Positions 31,121-41,770 of a DNA stretch of 64,000 nt are shown one piece after another; within the stretch, counting starts at the first letter, position 1; each line of letters starts with the position of its first letter. The position numbers and the translations under genes are program-made. The notes under the pieces are model-generated. The model saw only the letters and a program-made list of their open reading frames with translations, had not been told where the DNA came from and ran no database searches. The stretch lies in contig SMSO01000014.1 in the NCBI GenBank assembly GCA_004764695.1, positions 1,563,148 to 1,627,147 on the forward strand, read 5' to 3'. The DNA is from Schizochytrium sp. TIO01. Its lineage: Eukaryota; Sar; Bigyra; Thraustochytrida; Thraustochytriidae.

Positions 31121-32030
31121 TAAAACCATTAAAAATTAACAAAAGCAGAATAAGACCGTGGTACTGGAGGCGAGGAAGGAGCAAAAAGACGGAAAGAGGC
31201 AGAAAGAAGAGGATCAGCAGCCGCAATGGGGAAAGAAAGAACTTGAAGAGTGAAACAGATAACGAGACAGGCTGATCGGGTACTACATCGGATGGAGTTG
31301 TTGGCTGCTCAGGAACGAGGAAAATAGATACCGAGCTATATTTACTTTCTTGGGTTACTTTTTGCGTTGGCTGTTGTTTTTATTTCTAGTTTTATTCATT
31401 TATTGTAGAATCACTGGCACAGAAAACACTTTTAGTTAATTTATTCTAATAGTTATTTTAATTTTTCTCGTATCTTTTCTTTTTTTGTTCTTTTTAAGTC
31501 CAAGTCTCCGCAGTCATAGGCACCGTGACTACTAACAATACATGGATGTGGAAAGATACGGAGTAGGTATAAGAAAGAAAACAAAACAGCCTGATAAATA
31601 AATCGACCGGATGACTGATACTTTTAGTGGTTAATTCTCTACTAAATCACTAAGCACTCCTAGTGAAGACTTAGGCAATCAGGATTCTCGAAAACAAAAA
31701 ATAAAAATAAAAATAAAAACATCAAAGCCTGAGAAGAACTGTTTAGAAACAAAAAGCTTGGAACTTGGAGAAACTTTCAGAAGAAATGAAAAGCTTTCAA
31801 GATCGCTTGACGATAGTAAAATCCTTTGCCACGCAAGCAAATCCAAAACTCGAACGCGAGCAACCTCGGGAAAGAACAAACCCAGGCGTCTCACAACAGA
31901 CCGCTAAGCGAACCGCTGTTTAGAACCCAAGTCTGCGCCTTGCGTAAAGCAAGTAACGCAAGCTCAAACCGCTGAGGAAACCAACAAGAGAAACGTAGTC
32001 AGCAGCAGATCAGATAAAAGCAGCTCCAAG

Positions 32031-33068
32031 ATGGCTTTCCTTCTCGCTGGCGTTGCGCTAGGCGCCACCGCCGTCGCCCTCAGCGAGCACGATCGCTCTT
32101 ATTACAGACAATCGCGGTATGCAATGGACTTCCTGGGCAACCGCAATGGTCAGGATATCTACAAGGACCGTGTGACCGGATACTTCTACTGCGACGATGG
32201 GTGGGATGTGCGTCGTGTCGGAGCTCCGGGCTGGCGTGCCCATCCTGTGGATCTTGAGCGTCTCAAGACCAAGTTGGCAGAGTTTTCTCCGGAACAGCTT
32301 GGATTTTCCGAGTACATCCTGGCGACCTTCGCTGGCCATGAGGACCGCCTCTGGGAGACAATTTTCAGACGTTTCGAACAACCTAAGGAACCCAAGAAGC
32401 CGCACTTCGGCAAGACCATTCGCAAGCACAGATGGCAGCGATACGACGAGGAACACGATAACTGGGACCGCGACATCGCCGGTGCCCAGCGCCAATTTAA
32501 GGCCGAGGATGCTACATGGGCCGCTAAGCGTGCATCTTACGACGCCTCCGTTGACCACGCAGCATCAGGTAATGAGCTTCTTAAGCGAGCCCTTGCTCCA
32601 CAGGACCAGGACCTTGAGGTCTTCAAGATTGTTGTCCCTGCTGGAAAGGTGCCTGGTGACACTCTCACAGTCCAGGCAGCAGGTCGCACCCTACGTGTAC
32701 TCATTCCTCCAGGATCTGCCCCAGGATCTGAAATCCAGTTTGAGTTGCCTAGACAACAGGCTGTCGTTGTGCAGCCTGTCGAAGCTCCCCGCCACCGCCC
32801 TCCTCAGCCTGCTATTGGTGGAATTGTCAGCCGCAGACCTGCTGGAGGCGCCACTGGAGCTCAGAGTTATGGTGGAGTCATCACTCGGAAGCCTGGTGCA
32901 CCACAGAGGAAGGCAACGCCAAACCTTGAGGATTCATCATACCCAGTCGTTGCACATGCTCCAGCACCTGTAGCAGCATCATCGGTGCCTAAGCAACCAT
33001 ATGCTGCGTATAAGAGCATCCCAACGCAGCCGGCTGAAGTGAGCCCGACTAACTCTTTCCGCGCCTAA
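32031..33068 (+). CDS. Unknown protein with N-terminal hydrophobic segment and paired PGxxPG motifs
   Basis: The frame is 345 residues, starting at ATG 32031, which is preceded by CCAAG. The N-terminus (residues 3-17, AFLLAGVALGATAVALS) is hydrophobic and may act as a signal or anchor. Residues 20-170 are rich in aromatic and charged residues and contain no domain I recognise. Residues about 202-240 hold two copies of a beta motif, VPAGKVPGDTLTV and IPPGSAPGSEIQFELP, of a kind common in stramenopile proteins and seemingly involved in ligand or lipid contact. The tail is Pro/Ala-rich with repeated GGIVSRRP/GGVITRKP. Codon use is more GC-ending and uniform than in the neighbours, which suggests strong expression. 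The function is unknown. Confidence 0.75.
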   Translation: MAFLLAGVALGATAVALSEHDRSYYRQSRYAMDFLGNRNGQDIYKDRVTGYFYCDDGWDVRRVGAPGWRAHPVDLERLKTKLAEFSPEQLGFSEYILATFAGHEDRLWETIFRRFEQPKEPKKPHFGKTIRKHRWQRYDEEHDNWDRDIAGAQRQFKAEDATWAAKRASYDASVDHAASGNELLKRALAPQDQDLEVFKIVVPAGKVPGDTLTVQAAGRTLRVLIPPGSAPGSEIQFELPRQQAVVVQPVEAPRHRPPQPAIGGIVSRRPAGGATGAQSYGGVITRKPGAPQRKATPNLEDSSYPVVAHAPAPVAASSVPKQPYAAYKSIPTQPAEVSPTNSFRA

Positions 33069-33889
33069 ATTATGGCACGGGTTGTGTTTTAGAGCTGACC
33101 ATGTATGCCTAAACCCTCCCTTAATTCGGCCATTTGTTCTGATATTTTGACCATTTCCCCTTACAAATTAGCACGTTATAGCACACAGTTCATCTCGTGC
33201 CATGAAACCCAATCAATACCAATATTGTTGTCTGATAGTGAAAAACAAAAATATATTCTTTTCTTTGGAAAACACATTTCTTTTTCTATCTACCTACCCA
33301 CCTACCAAATTTAATATGTTCATTTTATTCTTCAGTTTATACCTATCACATTCGTGAATATTATACGTTTCTGGCTTCGTGGAGTAGAAATAAATTATGT
33401 CAATCTTCTGATACTAATATTGTAATTATTGCGTCTCCTTTGGTAGGAGCATGAGATTCTCTAGCCTGGTGATTGGAAAAAGTATTTGCATGCCTGGTGA
33501 AGTTTGAACATCATAGCCACATGCCGATTATCCAAACTACATGTTGTTATCTTTTAATAAAACAAAATAATTACTCAGATCTTGATATATAAGATCTGAG
33601 AAAAGAGTTTGCAGCCCCTTCTGAATACATCTAGTGGTCCTTATACAACTTGATAAACTTGGGACTTCACCTATATGAAGAACTCATTGTTGTCAGAATA
33701 GTTTGAAATTTATTATATTTGATTGGTGGGATAGTTTGAGTTGTTTGTGCACAAGACAAGTAAAAAAGTCGTTCACAGCAATTTGGCAGGGACAGGTGGG
33801 TTTCCCAAGCAATTGGGTATAGTAAGCATGCAAATCGAAAAGCAAGTAGTAGAGAAATGATCAAGAGAGATGCGTGTCACTTTTTATAT
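33069..33889. other. Convergent intergenic region
   Basis: 821 AT-rich bp. AATAAA occurs on + at 33389-33394 and TTTATT near 33710, either of which could end transcripts. One perfect hairpin is listed separately. Confidence 0.5.
33574..33600. other. Perfect 10-bp inverted repeat
   Basis: CTCAGATCTT is followed by a 7-base loop and AAGATCTGAG. It lies about 500 nt past the plus-strand stop and 290 nt past the minus-strand stop. The loop is GATATAT. Confidence 0.8.
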
Positions 33890-35920
33890 TCAAGGACCCG
33901 CGCTCCACATAACGCGAGTAGAGCTCGGTTGCTTCGGCACCAATCCCTCCTCGGCATCATCTTGATCAATAAATTCAGCCAGGTCATCGAAATTGATACT
34001 CTTTCGACGGTTTGACTTACTGGATTTGGTCTTCAACTTTGATGTTTTTGAAACAGTAAGGTCATTATCACTGTCTTGGTTCTCCTGATCTTGCGATGGA
34101 CGATAAGAACTTGTCAACGGGGCAGCCACTGGCATCTGGGCTTTGTGTTGAATGTTGTACTGCTGAGGCAAAGGCTGTACCTTCTTGTTTGACTGGCCGT
34201 ACTTTTCGATAATTGCTTTTTTCTTCTTGATGAAGTCATTCATGGCTGAATCAAACTTAGCATGAAGTTCAGCCTCGGCTTTGGCTAAAGCTTGGTCCAT
34301 CGTCTCACCTTCCATGGAATCATCGAGGCAGGGTGACTCAGATTTTTGACCTACGTATGGAGCATTACTCTTGACCTGGACTTGCTCATCCAACGAGGTT
34401 TTGCGAGCAATAGTAGGGCTAATACCTGTCGCAGACTCGTATGTAGGTTTGTTGTCATTCCTGCGAGGCTTTGTGTACCTTTGCGACAAGCTTGACTGAA
34501 TGGAATCTACAGACTTCTCGATTGATGAGGTATCTACTGACTGAGACACCTCAAGCAAGGATTCTGATGAACCCGGAAAAGGTCTTCCGTTCACATAGTT
34601 CAGGTAGCGGTTTGCATATTCCTTCGGGCTAAGCACTAAAAGTGAATCTTTATCAATGTATTGCATCTTTCGAGATCGCCCATGTGGTGATTGGATTTGT
34701 ACATTGGTAGCCTTCTCAATCTCACTACGCTCCAATTTAGTTTGTTCTTGCATCTTGACAATTATGGGCTTGAGTTTCTTGATGTCTTTCTTTGCAGGCA
34801 TTTCATTTCTTGCAGGACTCTGCCTAACGCGCGAGCGTGACGGCGTTGGGACACAAGAAAGCTCATAGGAGTACTGGGCACTCAGTAGCTCCATAGTAGA
34901 GTCACAATTTTGCTTCGGGTCTTTTACAAAGGCTCTTACAATATTTCTCAGGTTATCAGAGGAAAGGTCGGCCTTGCGTGGAGTTTGCGGAGGGGAAACC
35001 GAGCGCTCTGTAGCACCTTTAGATGGCGCTGAGACCAATGGCATTACAGGCTTTTGAGATGACCGACTACTTCCCTGGTTTCGAATTCTCTCGCTAGTAC
35101 CTGCGTTGTTCTCGTCCGATATTCTCATGGACGCTAAAGCGCGCATGGATTCCTCCAGAGGATCCTCTTCTTCCACTTCCTGTGGCTTGGGCGACATTTC
35201 AGACGCCTCCCGCGAGGATTGCAGTCTCGTCCGACTTGTCTCTACTGGTGATTCATGAACATTCTCAGCTGGCTCATCGTCATCCTCCTGCTGCACAAGA
35301 GACACCATAGCATCAAGCGAGATACTTGCTCTGCGATCTTTTTTCGCCCTCATCGATTCAGTTTCGTCCCCTTCATCATCATCATCACTAAGAGATCCAC
35401 GGGTTCTACTGATTTGTTCCTTGCTTTTGCCAACGTTTTTCCTTTGCGGGCCGTAATTATCTTCGAGTGCATCCAAAGCAGAGGCTCTCAAGTTTTCAAG
35501 AATGTTGTAGAGTTCCTCCATGGTTTCGTGCGCGTCAAGGCTTTCGTCGATGGGTCTTATGAGTAGTTCTACAGTTTCTGATCTGGGATTTTGCAGAATT
35601 AGCAACACAAAAGGTCTTCCACGATCATCCATAGATAGCTCGATGTCGTTGAGGTGCTCTCCTGGCACAAGGGCTTGGATGCGGGTATTTTCGGGTAACG
35701 TGGCATCTACAATAAGGGCATCGCTGGTCACAGCAACAAGGCCGGCCCCACTGTTTTTGCCAGTATCGTCGCCAGGCACGCATATGCGCACGTTATCAAA
35801 TTTCTGTGCCTGCGCAAGCTGCCGCGAGAGTAGACCGCCATCGTCATGGCCACCATGCAGGCCATCAGCGCTTTCCCAACGGGACACCAGCCACGCCGTC
35901 AGGGCAGCGTCCACCTGCAT
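33890..35920 (-). CDS. Unknown, largely disordered protein
   Basis: The frame is 676 residues. ATG 35920 follows an in-frame TAA ten codons upstream. The first 160 residues look folded, with alternating beta strands (VRICVPGDD, GLVAVTSDALIVDATLP, RPFVLLILQNPRSETVELLIRPIDES) and a final helix; this may be a PH-like or related N-terminal domain but I cannot name it. The rest is polar, Ser/Glu/Lys-rich and predicted disordered. It includes an acidic DDDDEGDE stretch, several short helical segments and a basic coiled coil near residue 555 (ALAKAEAELHAKFDSAM ... FIKKKKAIIEKYG). Several SPxxPR and RSR motifs could be kinase sites. No transmembrane segment or catalytic motif is present. Confidence 0.65.
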   Translation of the reverse strand: MQVDAALTAWLVSRWESADGLHGGHDDGGLLSRQLAQAQKFDNVRICVPGDDTGKNSGAGLVAVTSDALIVDATLPENTRIQALVPGEHLNDIELSMDDRGRPFVLLILQNPRSETVELLIRPIDESLDAHETMEELYNILENLRASALDALEDNYGPQRKNVGKSKEQISRTRGSLSDDDDEGDETESMRAKKDRRASISLDAMVSLVQQEDDDEPAENVHESPVETSRTRLQSSREASEMSPKPQEVEEEDPLEESMRALASMRISDENNAGTSERIRNQGSSRSSQKPVMPLVSAPSKGATERSVSPPQTPRKADLSSDNLRNIVRAFVKDPKQNCDSTMELLSAQYSYELSCVPTPSRSRVRQSPARNEMPAKKDIKKLKPIIVKMQEQTKLERSEIEKATNVQIQSPHGRSRKMQYIDKDSLLVLSPKEYANRYLNYVNGRPFPGSSESLLEVSQSVDTSSIEKSVDSIQSSLSQRYTKPRRNDNKPTYESATGISPTIARKTSLDEQVQVKSNAPYVGQKSESPCLDDSMEGETMDQALAKAEAELHAKFDSAMNDFIKKKKAIIEKYGQSNKKVQPLPQQYNIQHKAQMPVAAPLTSSYRPSQDQENQDSDNDLTVSKTSKLKTKSSKSNRRKSINFDDLAEFIDQDDAEEGLVPKQPSSTRVMWSAGP

Positions 35921-38694
35921 TCTTGCACGACTTGCGTGAGTGAGAATTTAGTCAAGATCCGTCCCGCCGACCGCAACGACTTGTTGTCTGGTCAAGCGAT
36001 CACGAACTGTCTCAAATCCATCATCCCAATAGCGAGAACAAACAACCAAAGCGAGGGCTCCTCCATTGCCCACTTGCGCATATTTTAATACCCTTTGTGA
36101 CAACTTATACTTCACTGTGTGATTCTATACTTCACTGTAACTGAATCCTTTACCCCACTTGGTCTTGCTCTGTTTTTCCTCTCTTTTTCTGCGACGGTTT
36201 TACAGGGACAGGAACAATGGGTCCTGATCAGCTGTTTGCTGTTTTGTTTCTCTGTTTGGTGATAATGCTTTACATTTCGGGCCGGAGGGTGTGGCGCTGT
36301 TGAAATCAGAGTCTGATGTGGTGAGGTTCGAACAGATAAATCAAAGGGTATGAAAGGGATTATTTGGAGACTACCACTTTAAGATGGGATCGAAAGCGTC
36401 TTTGGAGAGGATGAACTCGAAGAATTGGGGTCTGTCTATCTATGACAGGGCAACAAGAAGCAAGGGACACATTGCGTTCTTCTGTGCCCTCATTGGACTC
36501 GGCATAATATAGGTGCAATGGGGGTATAGATTGAGTCAGTATAAACTTCTATAATATACCCTGTTACATAAGATTGAGTGAAGACTAGAGGGGTATTATG
36601 AAAGGTGAAGAAGAGACTACTCTGTTTTTTTTTAGATTTCAATCGTGAGAAACTCATTCATTCTATGGTTGCAATCTTCATGGAAAATGGCGGTTGCTTC
36701 GTGATTGACGAACCATTGCGAATGACAAAGTCACCCCCTTGGCTGTTCAGCCTTGTACCGCCTTTCGCTAGCGACTTGGGCAAGCGGGCAAGCAACTGCA
36801 TTCATTGCATTGCGTGTATGAATACTCGACAGCGAATTAGTTATGACCGTAACTAATAGGAATGAATGAATGAATGAATACCTTGTAACGAACGCGTAAA
36901 ATACACTGGAATTTGCAGAGAGCAGGCCCCTCAAATTGGATAGACAGACAGACAGATAGATAGATAGATAGATAACCAAGCAGCAAGTCGCCAAAAGTCT
37001 TCGTACTGCATAACTCTCTGCATTGTGATCCGCTTCGGAATAACGAATCGAATCGCGTGTTTAATTAACTCTGTGGGTTGAGCGCTTTGTCGCTTTTATG
37101 CGCGTGCCCAAAGCACAACGTGCTACGTTCCTGTTTTTTAACCCAATAATTAAAAGTTATAAAAGCTTCTTTACCAAAGTTAAACTTTGTTTTACTTATA
37201 AAAACCTTATAGCAGCAAAAGGTAATTAATGCAACATATACATAGGTGGAAAGGTGGTACCTACCTAAGTGAGTGAGAGAGCGATAAGGGAGTACTGGTG
37301 GCACGATGATAGTTGATACCATCCATAGCCATCCACGAGTTTTCGACAGCAGTCATAGCGAAGGGATTGAATTCTCTCGGAGTTTTCAAGGTTTCGGGTT
37401 TCCTTTCCATTTCTTCAATCTCTCGTTGGGTGCAACAGCTTTGTCAACATCGAAGATTGCAGGTAAGTTAGTGGGTTAGTTGATTTGCATTGGACTCGCG
37501 CGCAATTTGAGTGGCCGTTATCGAGGCATTCATTGCAAACGCGAAGAACCAATCGAGAAACGAGACGAGACGCTGGCAGGGCAGCTATGCAAATGCGGTG
37601 TTCAGATAACTTGGTGGATTGGAGGGGATTGTCAGAATTTGAAGAGAATGCTGAGGAAGTCATTTATAGAAGCAACGAACGATCTTCGTGCAATGGGTGG
37701 ACGGATGAGTGGATGGAATTGAGAATGAGTGCACTGCACCTTGGGTTTATGTAAAAGATGTATCCAAGCACTTCGCCTGCTCTGACCTGGTCTTCTTTGG
37801 CGGATGACATGGCCACACGAATAATCTTTAGAGTTAGACTTGCAAAAACTGGGTAGCAATTTCCGTCGTCGTGGTTGCCTTTGTCGTTATCGTTGTGAAA
37901 GCAGAAGTTGGTAAAGGCCATTTCTGCGTTGATTTACCCAGCAGCGCCAGCAGTAGCAATGGCCGATTCAATTGAACCAAGTCATAGACTCCAAGCTTGC
38001 AGCTTGATTCTAAGAATGGCAGGCCTCTAGCTGGACAAGTGCTTTTGACGTTGATCAAAGAAGTTACGGTATCCACTGTTGGGCTTGGCCTCCACGAGCA
38101 AGTGGTCCCAGATTGTCAAAGACTCCCTTCATACCCTAGGCAAACCACCATAGTGTAAGTCATTGCTGTGTCGTTAGTTAGTGGGGATGTAGAAGAATTT
38201 TATGCATAGCACCGAGTGGCTGAGTGGAGATAGCAATTGGGAACTTTGGCATTGTCTCCAAACTCCAGTCTCACCAACAGCTCATGGACAGGAAGAAGAA
38301 CGTCTACTAATAGGCTGGGAAGTACTCAGCAGAAACGCTGTTTGATTTTTCTTGCAGAAAGGCATTTCCTCAAGCCCTGAGCGACCAAAATCAAAATCCC
38401 TGGAGGAAAGGCGAGTCTGCGCACCAACTGACTTTTGCATCTTGTAGAAGTCATTCAGTGAGTTGCACTGTTCCCAACACCACGGATCAACAATAGTAGT
38501 CACCTCAAGTGCTTACGACTAGAGCTGAGGCCTCTTTCGAGACATTTAGAGCGGATTGGAGACCCAGAACACCATTGATCCCCGTCAGCATCTTGCTGGT
38601 GGGTGGTGGAAGACTTTCATTGGCGTCGATTAGATTTGCACGCTTTGCAGTTCTGCAGGGTTGTTAGAGAAGAAGCGATACACTTAGAGTCACT
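35921..38694. other. Divergent intergenic region
   Basis: 2.77 kb without a supported gene. It contains an AATG microsatellite (36860-36880), a GACA/GATA microsatellite (36939-36974) and a minor 8-bp inverted repeat around 36836-36856. At 38211-38221 there is a TGGCTGAGTGG that matches a tRNA A box, but no matching B box follows. Confidence 0.55.
36939..36974. repeat. GACA/GATA microsatellite
   Basis: About three GACA units pass into about five GATA units. Confidence 0.9.
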
Positions 38695-39981
38695 ATGTGC
38701 AAGGTTGAGATCAAGAGCTGCGACATGGCTTCGCCAACCGCGACTTCTACCTTGCAATTGGCTCCTGAAGATGAATGGATTGCAAAGGTAGATCTTAAGG
38801 CTTTTGGTGACGAAATGCGTGAACTTGGAAAAACCTTGCGCGAGGCACAAGGTCCTGCCGATGATGAGCACCTTTACAAACTGATTCGCTGGCAAGCAGG
38901 GCTCACATTGGCCGGGCTACTCACAATGTGGATGACCCCAAACCCTTTCACCGTAATATGCCTCTCTACAGGACTCTTTATGCGCTGGGCAATGCTTGCG
39001 CACCACGTTTGCCATAATGGCTACAAGAACACTGATGCTGGCAAGAAGCATGGCTACAACCAGTTTATCTTCGCCGTTGGTTCTCTTGTTCGGCGTATTG
39101 TGGACTGGGCTGATTGGATTTATCCTGAGGCATGGAACCTCGAGCACGGTCGCTTGCACCACTATAACCTCAATGAGGCCACCGATCCTGATGTTGTAGA
39201 GCTTAACTCTGAGTACCTGCGCGAGTCTGGGTACCCTACTCCTGTAAAGTACATGGTCATTTTCTTCTTTGGTCTGACATGGAAGTGGAGTTACTATGCG
39301 CCAAACACTTACTCTGCGCTCTTGCAAAGCCGTCGTGCACGTGAGCTCGAACTCACTGGCGATGAAAAAGCAAAGGAGGCCTTGGCGAAGGAACGTCTTG
39401 CGATCCGTCACATGACCGTTTTTTCAATGTTTGATGATTCTGCGCCAAGCTGGTGGTCCAACTACAGCTTCCTCACAAACGTGGTGCTTCCCTTTGTCAT
39501 TCTTCGTTTTGTTGTAACTCCCTTGCCCGTGTTTGTGCTGATGGGCGCATCTGCTTACCAAAACGCAATCATCAATCTTCTTTTGGCTGAGCTTTTGACA
39601 AATTTGCACAGTTTCTTGGCAATTGTTCCCAACCACGCTGGTGATGACATGTACTTTTTTGATACACACTGCAAAGCTTTGAGTGACGAGTTCTACTTAC
39701 GCCAAGTGGTTGGTTCCGTGGATTTTCAGGTTGGCAATGACTTTATTGATACTTTTCATGGCTTCCTTTCCTACCAGATCGAGCACCACTTGTGGCCTGA
39801 CTTGTCAATGCTCTCTTATCAAAAGGCACACCCGCTTGTCAAAGATATTTGCCGCAAGCACGGTGTTCCTTTCGTGCAGCACTCAGTTTTTCATCGCCTG
39901 TACAAAACGATCAATATTTTTATGGGATACGAGCAAATGCGCCTTTTCCCTCAGGAGGCGCTTAAAACTACAGAATCATAA
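38695..39981 (+). CDS. Membrane fatty-acid desaturase, no cytochrome b5 domain
   Basis: The frame is 428 residues from ATG 38695; a second in-frame Met at residue 11 (MASPT) is an alternative start. All three histidine boxes of the membrane desaturases are present: H103-HVC-H107 (HHVCHNGY), H151-GRL-HH156, and QIEHH at 361-365. An extra conserved-looking NHAGDD lies near 315. Hydrophobic segments occur at about 66-98, 185-200, 255-300 and around 130. Such di-iron enzymes insert a double bond into acyl chains at the endoplasmic reticulum. The Gln in the third box is typical of front-end desaturases, but the N-terminal cytochrome b5 domain of those enzymes is missing, so a separate electron donor is needed. 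The motifs DPDVVELNSEYLR and WKWSYYAPNT recall bacterial members of the family. Substrate and regioselectivity cannot be told from sequence. Confidence 0.85.
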   Translation: MCKVEIKSCDMASPTATSTLQLAPEDEWIAKVDLKAFGDEMRELGKTLREAQGPADDEHLYKLIRWQAGLTLAGLLTMWMTPNPFTVICLSTGLFMRWAMLAHHVCHNGYKNTDAGKKHGYNQFIFAVGSLVRRIVDWADWIYPEAWNLEHGRLHHYNLNEATDPDVVELNSEYLRESGYPTPVKYMVIFFFGLTWKWSYYAPNTYSALLQSRRARELELTGDEKAKEALAKERLAIRHMTVFSMFDDSAPSWWSNYSFLTNVVLPFVILRFVVTPLPVFVLMGASAYQNAIINLLLAELLTNLHSFLAIVPNHAGDDMYFFDTHCKALSDEFYLRQVVGSVDFQVGNDFIDTFHGFLSYQIEHHLWPDLSMLSYQKAHPLVKDICRKHGVPFVQHSVFHRLYKTINIFMGYEQMRLFPQEALKTTES

Positions 39982-40419
39982 ACCATTATCGTATCATCTG
40001 GCACTGATCGAAGCTTCCCTTTTAAAATACCAAGCTAAACTCACATCAACAACATCATATGCAATATACGAATGGTAACAAAGTTCAATGTCCGAACAAA
40101 GTATGACAAAGAGAGCAAGATTTGTGTGCAAACATTACGTTTTTCTTTTGCTGTAGTATGATTGTCTTCATTTGAGCTAGACTTATATATTCATTTGTTG
40201 TCGATTTCCTAACAAGTACACGTGCAAAAACAGATATATTCGTTTCGAAAGCTGAAATGAATTGCACAAAGATTTGAGCAAACATCTAAAGCAAAAATAC
40301 TTTTGGTATTAAAAATTAATGATTTTATCTCAGGTTCATTGGTGTGAATTGAAAGCGCAAACTTTCATCTTCTCATGTACGAGTTGCCAGTCGAAAGACG
40401 CCTAATAGGGTTACTCAAC
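39982..40419. other. Convergent intergenic region
   Basis: 438 AT-rich bp, with no gene or notable structure seen. Confidence 0.45.
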
Positions 40420-41770
40420 TCACACACGGGACATTGCAAAAGCTATAGATCCAATAATGGCGCCAATCTTGGCACCAAGAACAAAGTTTGATGCTCCAGA
40501 AGCCGTCAAGCTTGCTGGGAAACGACCGCGGGCTTCCTTTTTGCAAGTTTCAAAATCTACGACATCGTAAAAAAACTCCTTGATGTCCTTTGCAAGTACA
40601 TCGGGCACTTCCCAAGCAGGAAAATGGCCACCCTTCTCGTGGACCTTCCATTGCTTGAGGTTCCAAGCGAGTGCCACAAGTGGGCGCGGGTGTGCCAGAA
40701 CTTCCTTTGAGAAGGTGCTGCATCCAAGTGGTGTGTCACAGTACTCACCGGGGATTGTAACTTCTTGACGCACGCCAGCAATCATTGGCGTCGTCTCGAA
40801 GTAAAACCGACAGCTGGAACTAATACACTCCGTGAACCAATATACGGAGAGATTGCACAAAATTTGATCTTTACTTAAACCAGAATATACGCCGCGTGCC
40901 AAATCAAAGTCAGTCCATCCATGAATTTTCTCAAGAATCCAGGATGCAAGAGCCACTGGACTGTCTTGAAGTGCAACACCGATCTGCTGCGGCTTGGTGT
41001 TGTGAAGAAGAAAGTATGATAGCCCACTTCCGAGGTACATGCGCTGCCTTCTTACCTTATTCTGGTCAGAGGCATCGAGAACGCTTTGTGGCATGGCACG
41101 CACTATTTTTGTCACTAGTGCGCGTTTGATGCCATGGACAGAGAACATGCTCTTCCAGCAATCAGCACCTACGGTGGGCATGTTCTGGTGCACAGCGACG
41201 CAAGATTCTGGAAAATCCGCAGCGGCCCAGTGCGCCACAACTGCACCCCAATCGCCTCCCTGAGCTACAAACTGGGAATATCCAAGACGAGCCATCAGGT
41301 CCTTAAATAGTTTGGCAGTGCTTCGCGTGCCCCATTTGCCTCCTTGGTCTGCGAGAGATCGGCTCCAGGCAAACCCTGGGAGACTTGGAGCGACAACGTG
41401 GAAGGGCTGAGGACCCTGGGTAAGTTTGGGGATGATATCCATAAATTCGACAATGCTTCCTGGCCATCCCATGCACTAGCAGAAGTGGAATGGCGTTGGG
41501 GTCCTCAGATCTTTGGTGAACAAAGTGAAGATCATCAATCTTAAAGTGCTTGAGACTGTTTAGCTGCCTTTCTTGAGCTCGCCAGTCAAACTCGGTCTCC
41601 CAATATGCCAAGAGCTCCTCCAAGGCAGCAGCGTTGGTACCGTCGCGCCATGCGTCAGGCTCCATGAGCTTTGATGGAGGTCTGCGATGCGAGAGTCTTG
41701 AGCGAAGGTCTGTGAGGGCATCCTCGCTCACCTTGACCTCGAAGGGAACAATGTCACCGTCGAGGAGCAT
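40420..41770 (-). CDS. Microsomal-type epoxide hydrolase with one-base frameshift
   Basis: From ATG 41770 the frame encodes an EHN-type N-terminal domain (FEVKVSEDALTDLRSRL, RRPPSKL, FDWRAQE) up to LLLVHG (H100-G101). It then leaves frame and would end about 55 codons later. The following frame carries the rest of the alpha/beta-hydrolase. The family's HGWPGS oxyanion loop spans the break: the DNA reads CATGGGATGG, one G more than needed, in the C3 run at 41468-41470. After the break are the nucleophile motif GGDWG, family hallmarks (GLSYFLLHNTKPQQIG, DSPVALASWILEK), the acid Glu in FSKEVL and the base His in KGGHFPAWE. So every catalytic residue is intact. Corrected length would be about 449 residues, normal for EPHX1-like enzymes, which open epoxides to diols. 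The C-terminus is hydrophobic and Gly-rich. Sequencing error or a very young mutation is likelier than an old pseudogene. Confidence 0.85.

Larger units (their letters stand above)
25680..32030. other. 6.35 kb gene-poor, repeat-rich region
   Basis: No frame here looks coding. The longest (187 codons at 29900-30463) is low-complexity, has no homology signal I recognise and overlaps other equally weak frames. The region holds a 14-bp tandem repeat, a 41-base A tract, AATG, CAG, TTTC and 9-bp repeats (listed separately) and short CAGT/GCAG runs near 30305-30330. No transposase, reverse transcriptase, long terminal repeat or tRNA was recognised. It must contain the promoters of the two divergent flanking genes. 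Confidence 0.6.

Noticed and set aside
25680-32030. Transposable element in the large gap
   Set aside because: I searched both strands for long terminal or inverted repeats and for transposase or reverse-transcriptase motifs and saw none; only simple repeats are present.
38205-38280. tRNA-like segment (TGGCTGAGTGG A box)
   Set aside because: No B box (GGTTCGANNCC) or closing acceptor stem follows at the right distance.
40420-41472. Independent 350-codon epoxide hydrolase starting at the ATG inside CATGGGATGG
   Set aside because: It would lack the EHN domain, which is present and intact directly upstream in the other frame. One frameshifted gene explains both.
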